A DNA stretch of 64,000 nt from Lacihabitans soyangensis (GTDB lineage Bacteria; Bacteroidota; Bacteroidia; Cytophagales; Spirosomataceae), in the NCBI RefSeq assembly GCF_024343775.1, contig NZ_RJUF01000008.1, positions 40,128-104,127 on the forward strand. The letters run 5' to 3'. The notes under the pieces were generated by a model, which did not search any database, was not told the DNA's origin, and was given only the letters and a program-made list of their open reading frames with translations. The position numbers and the translations under genes were made by a program. This document shows, piece after piece, positions 63,839-64,000 of this stretch; position 1 is the stretch's first letter, and every line of letters begins with the position of its first letter.

Positions 63839-64000
63839 ATGAAACAAAATGAAAATTTAGAGATTGATTTTTTTGTTGGCATTGACATGTCTAAAGACAA
63901 ATTTGATGTTGGAGTTATCAATAAGTCTGGTCACAGAAAAATTAAGTTTTTATGAAACAAAATGAAAATTTAGAGATTGATTTTTTTGTTGGCATTGACA
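63825..64000 (+). repeat. 113-bp tandem duplication at the IS110 recombinase start
   Basis: Bases 63825-63887 are repeated exactly at 63938-64000, where the window ends, so the unit is 113 bp and the true length of identity may be longer. It contains the recombinase start codon and its first 16 codons. It could be a real duplication or an assembly artefact at a repeat. Confidence 0.85.
63839..64000 (+). mobile_element. IS110-family recombinase, 5' end (continues beyond window)
   Basis: ATG 63839 opens MKQNENLEIDFFVGIDMSKD and continues KFDVGVINKSG, the DEDD-type N-terminal start of IS110 transposases (first catalytic Asp in GIDMSKDKFD). This copy stops after 38 residues at 63955. A second ATG at 63952, in the repeat, restarts the same protein and runs off the window. 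So the functional gene probably begins at 63952 and the first copy is a truncated duplicate. Confidence 0.8.

Overview
The window comes from a low-GC Bacteroidota chromosome, most likely of the order Cytophagales. The signs are a SusC/SusD pair, a TTG...TAnnTTTG promoter in front of tRNA-Asp, GH3-family and DUF1593 proteins, a type 2 (eukaryote-like) isoleucyl-tRNA synthetase with a KMSKR loop, and N-terminal signals ending in FAQ or lipobox cysteines. I cannot name genus or species from sequence alone.

Layout. (1) 1-1990: the 3' part of ileS, then tRNA-Asp. (2) 1972-42700: a genomic island of about 40.7 kb inserted into the 3' end of tRNA-Asp. The last 14 bases of the tRNA plus 5 more are repeated exactly at 42682-42700 (attL/attR), and a tyrosine recombinase lies directly beside the tRNA. 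(3) 42701-63600: chromosomal backbone (DUF1593 protein, sulfatase, DUF4038 glycoside hydrolase, DUF2911, PepSY, multicopper oxidase, GH3, phosphoesterase, glycosyltransferase, HD protein, SusD/SusC) ending in two orphan genes. (4) 63600-64000: the left end of an IS110-family element with a 113-bp tandem duplication at the start of its recombinase.

The island has an element-maintenance module (integrase, excisionase-like HTH, Toprim primase-helicase, an iteron-like cluster of GTTGTAA motifs, two small DNA-binding proteins; a ParA-like gene sits near the right end). Next is a type 1 BREX phage-defence operon in the order brxA-brxB-brxC-(AlbA remnant + double winged helix)-pglX-(HExxH metallopeptidase)-pglZ-brxL, followed by a PD-(D/E)XK/DUF5655 nuclease. 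Then comes a tightly overlapping five-gene operon: AlkB-type dioxygenase, DUF1848 protein with a CxxxCxxC motif, compact UvrD-like SF1 helicase, a 591-aa protein of unknown fold, and a SAM-methyltransferase-like protein. I do not recognise it as a named system, and it is the best candidate here for an undescribed defence or nucleic-acid-repair system. After it come a PIN gene with two in-frame stops, a DUF4407 membrane-protein cluster, an ABC importer with an unknown partner gene, a tail-collar-like gene with two in-frame stops, and an IS21 fragment beside attR. I see no relaxase or conjugation genes, so the island looks integrative but not self-transmissible.

Functionally, BREX would methylate host DNA through PglX and block phage DNA. 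The accessory genes inside and after the operon are plausible add-ons, by inference from position. The backbone genes mostly concern polysaccharide use and the cell envelope.
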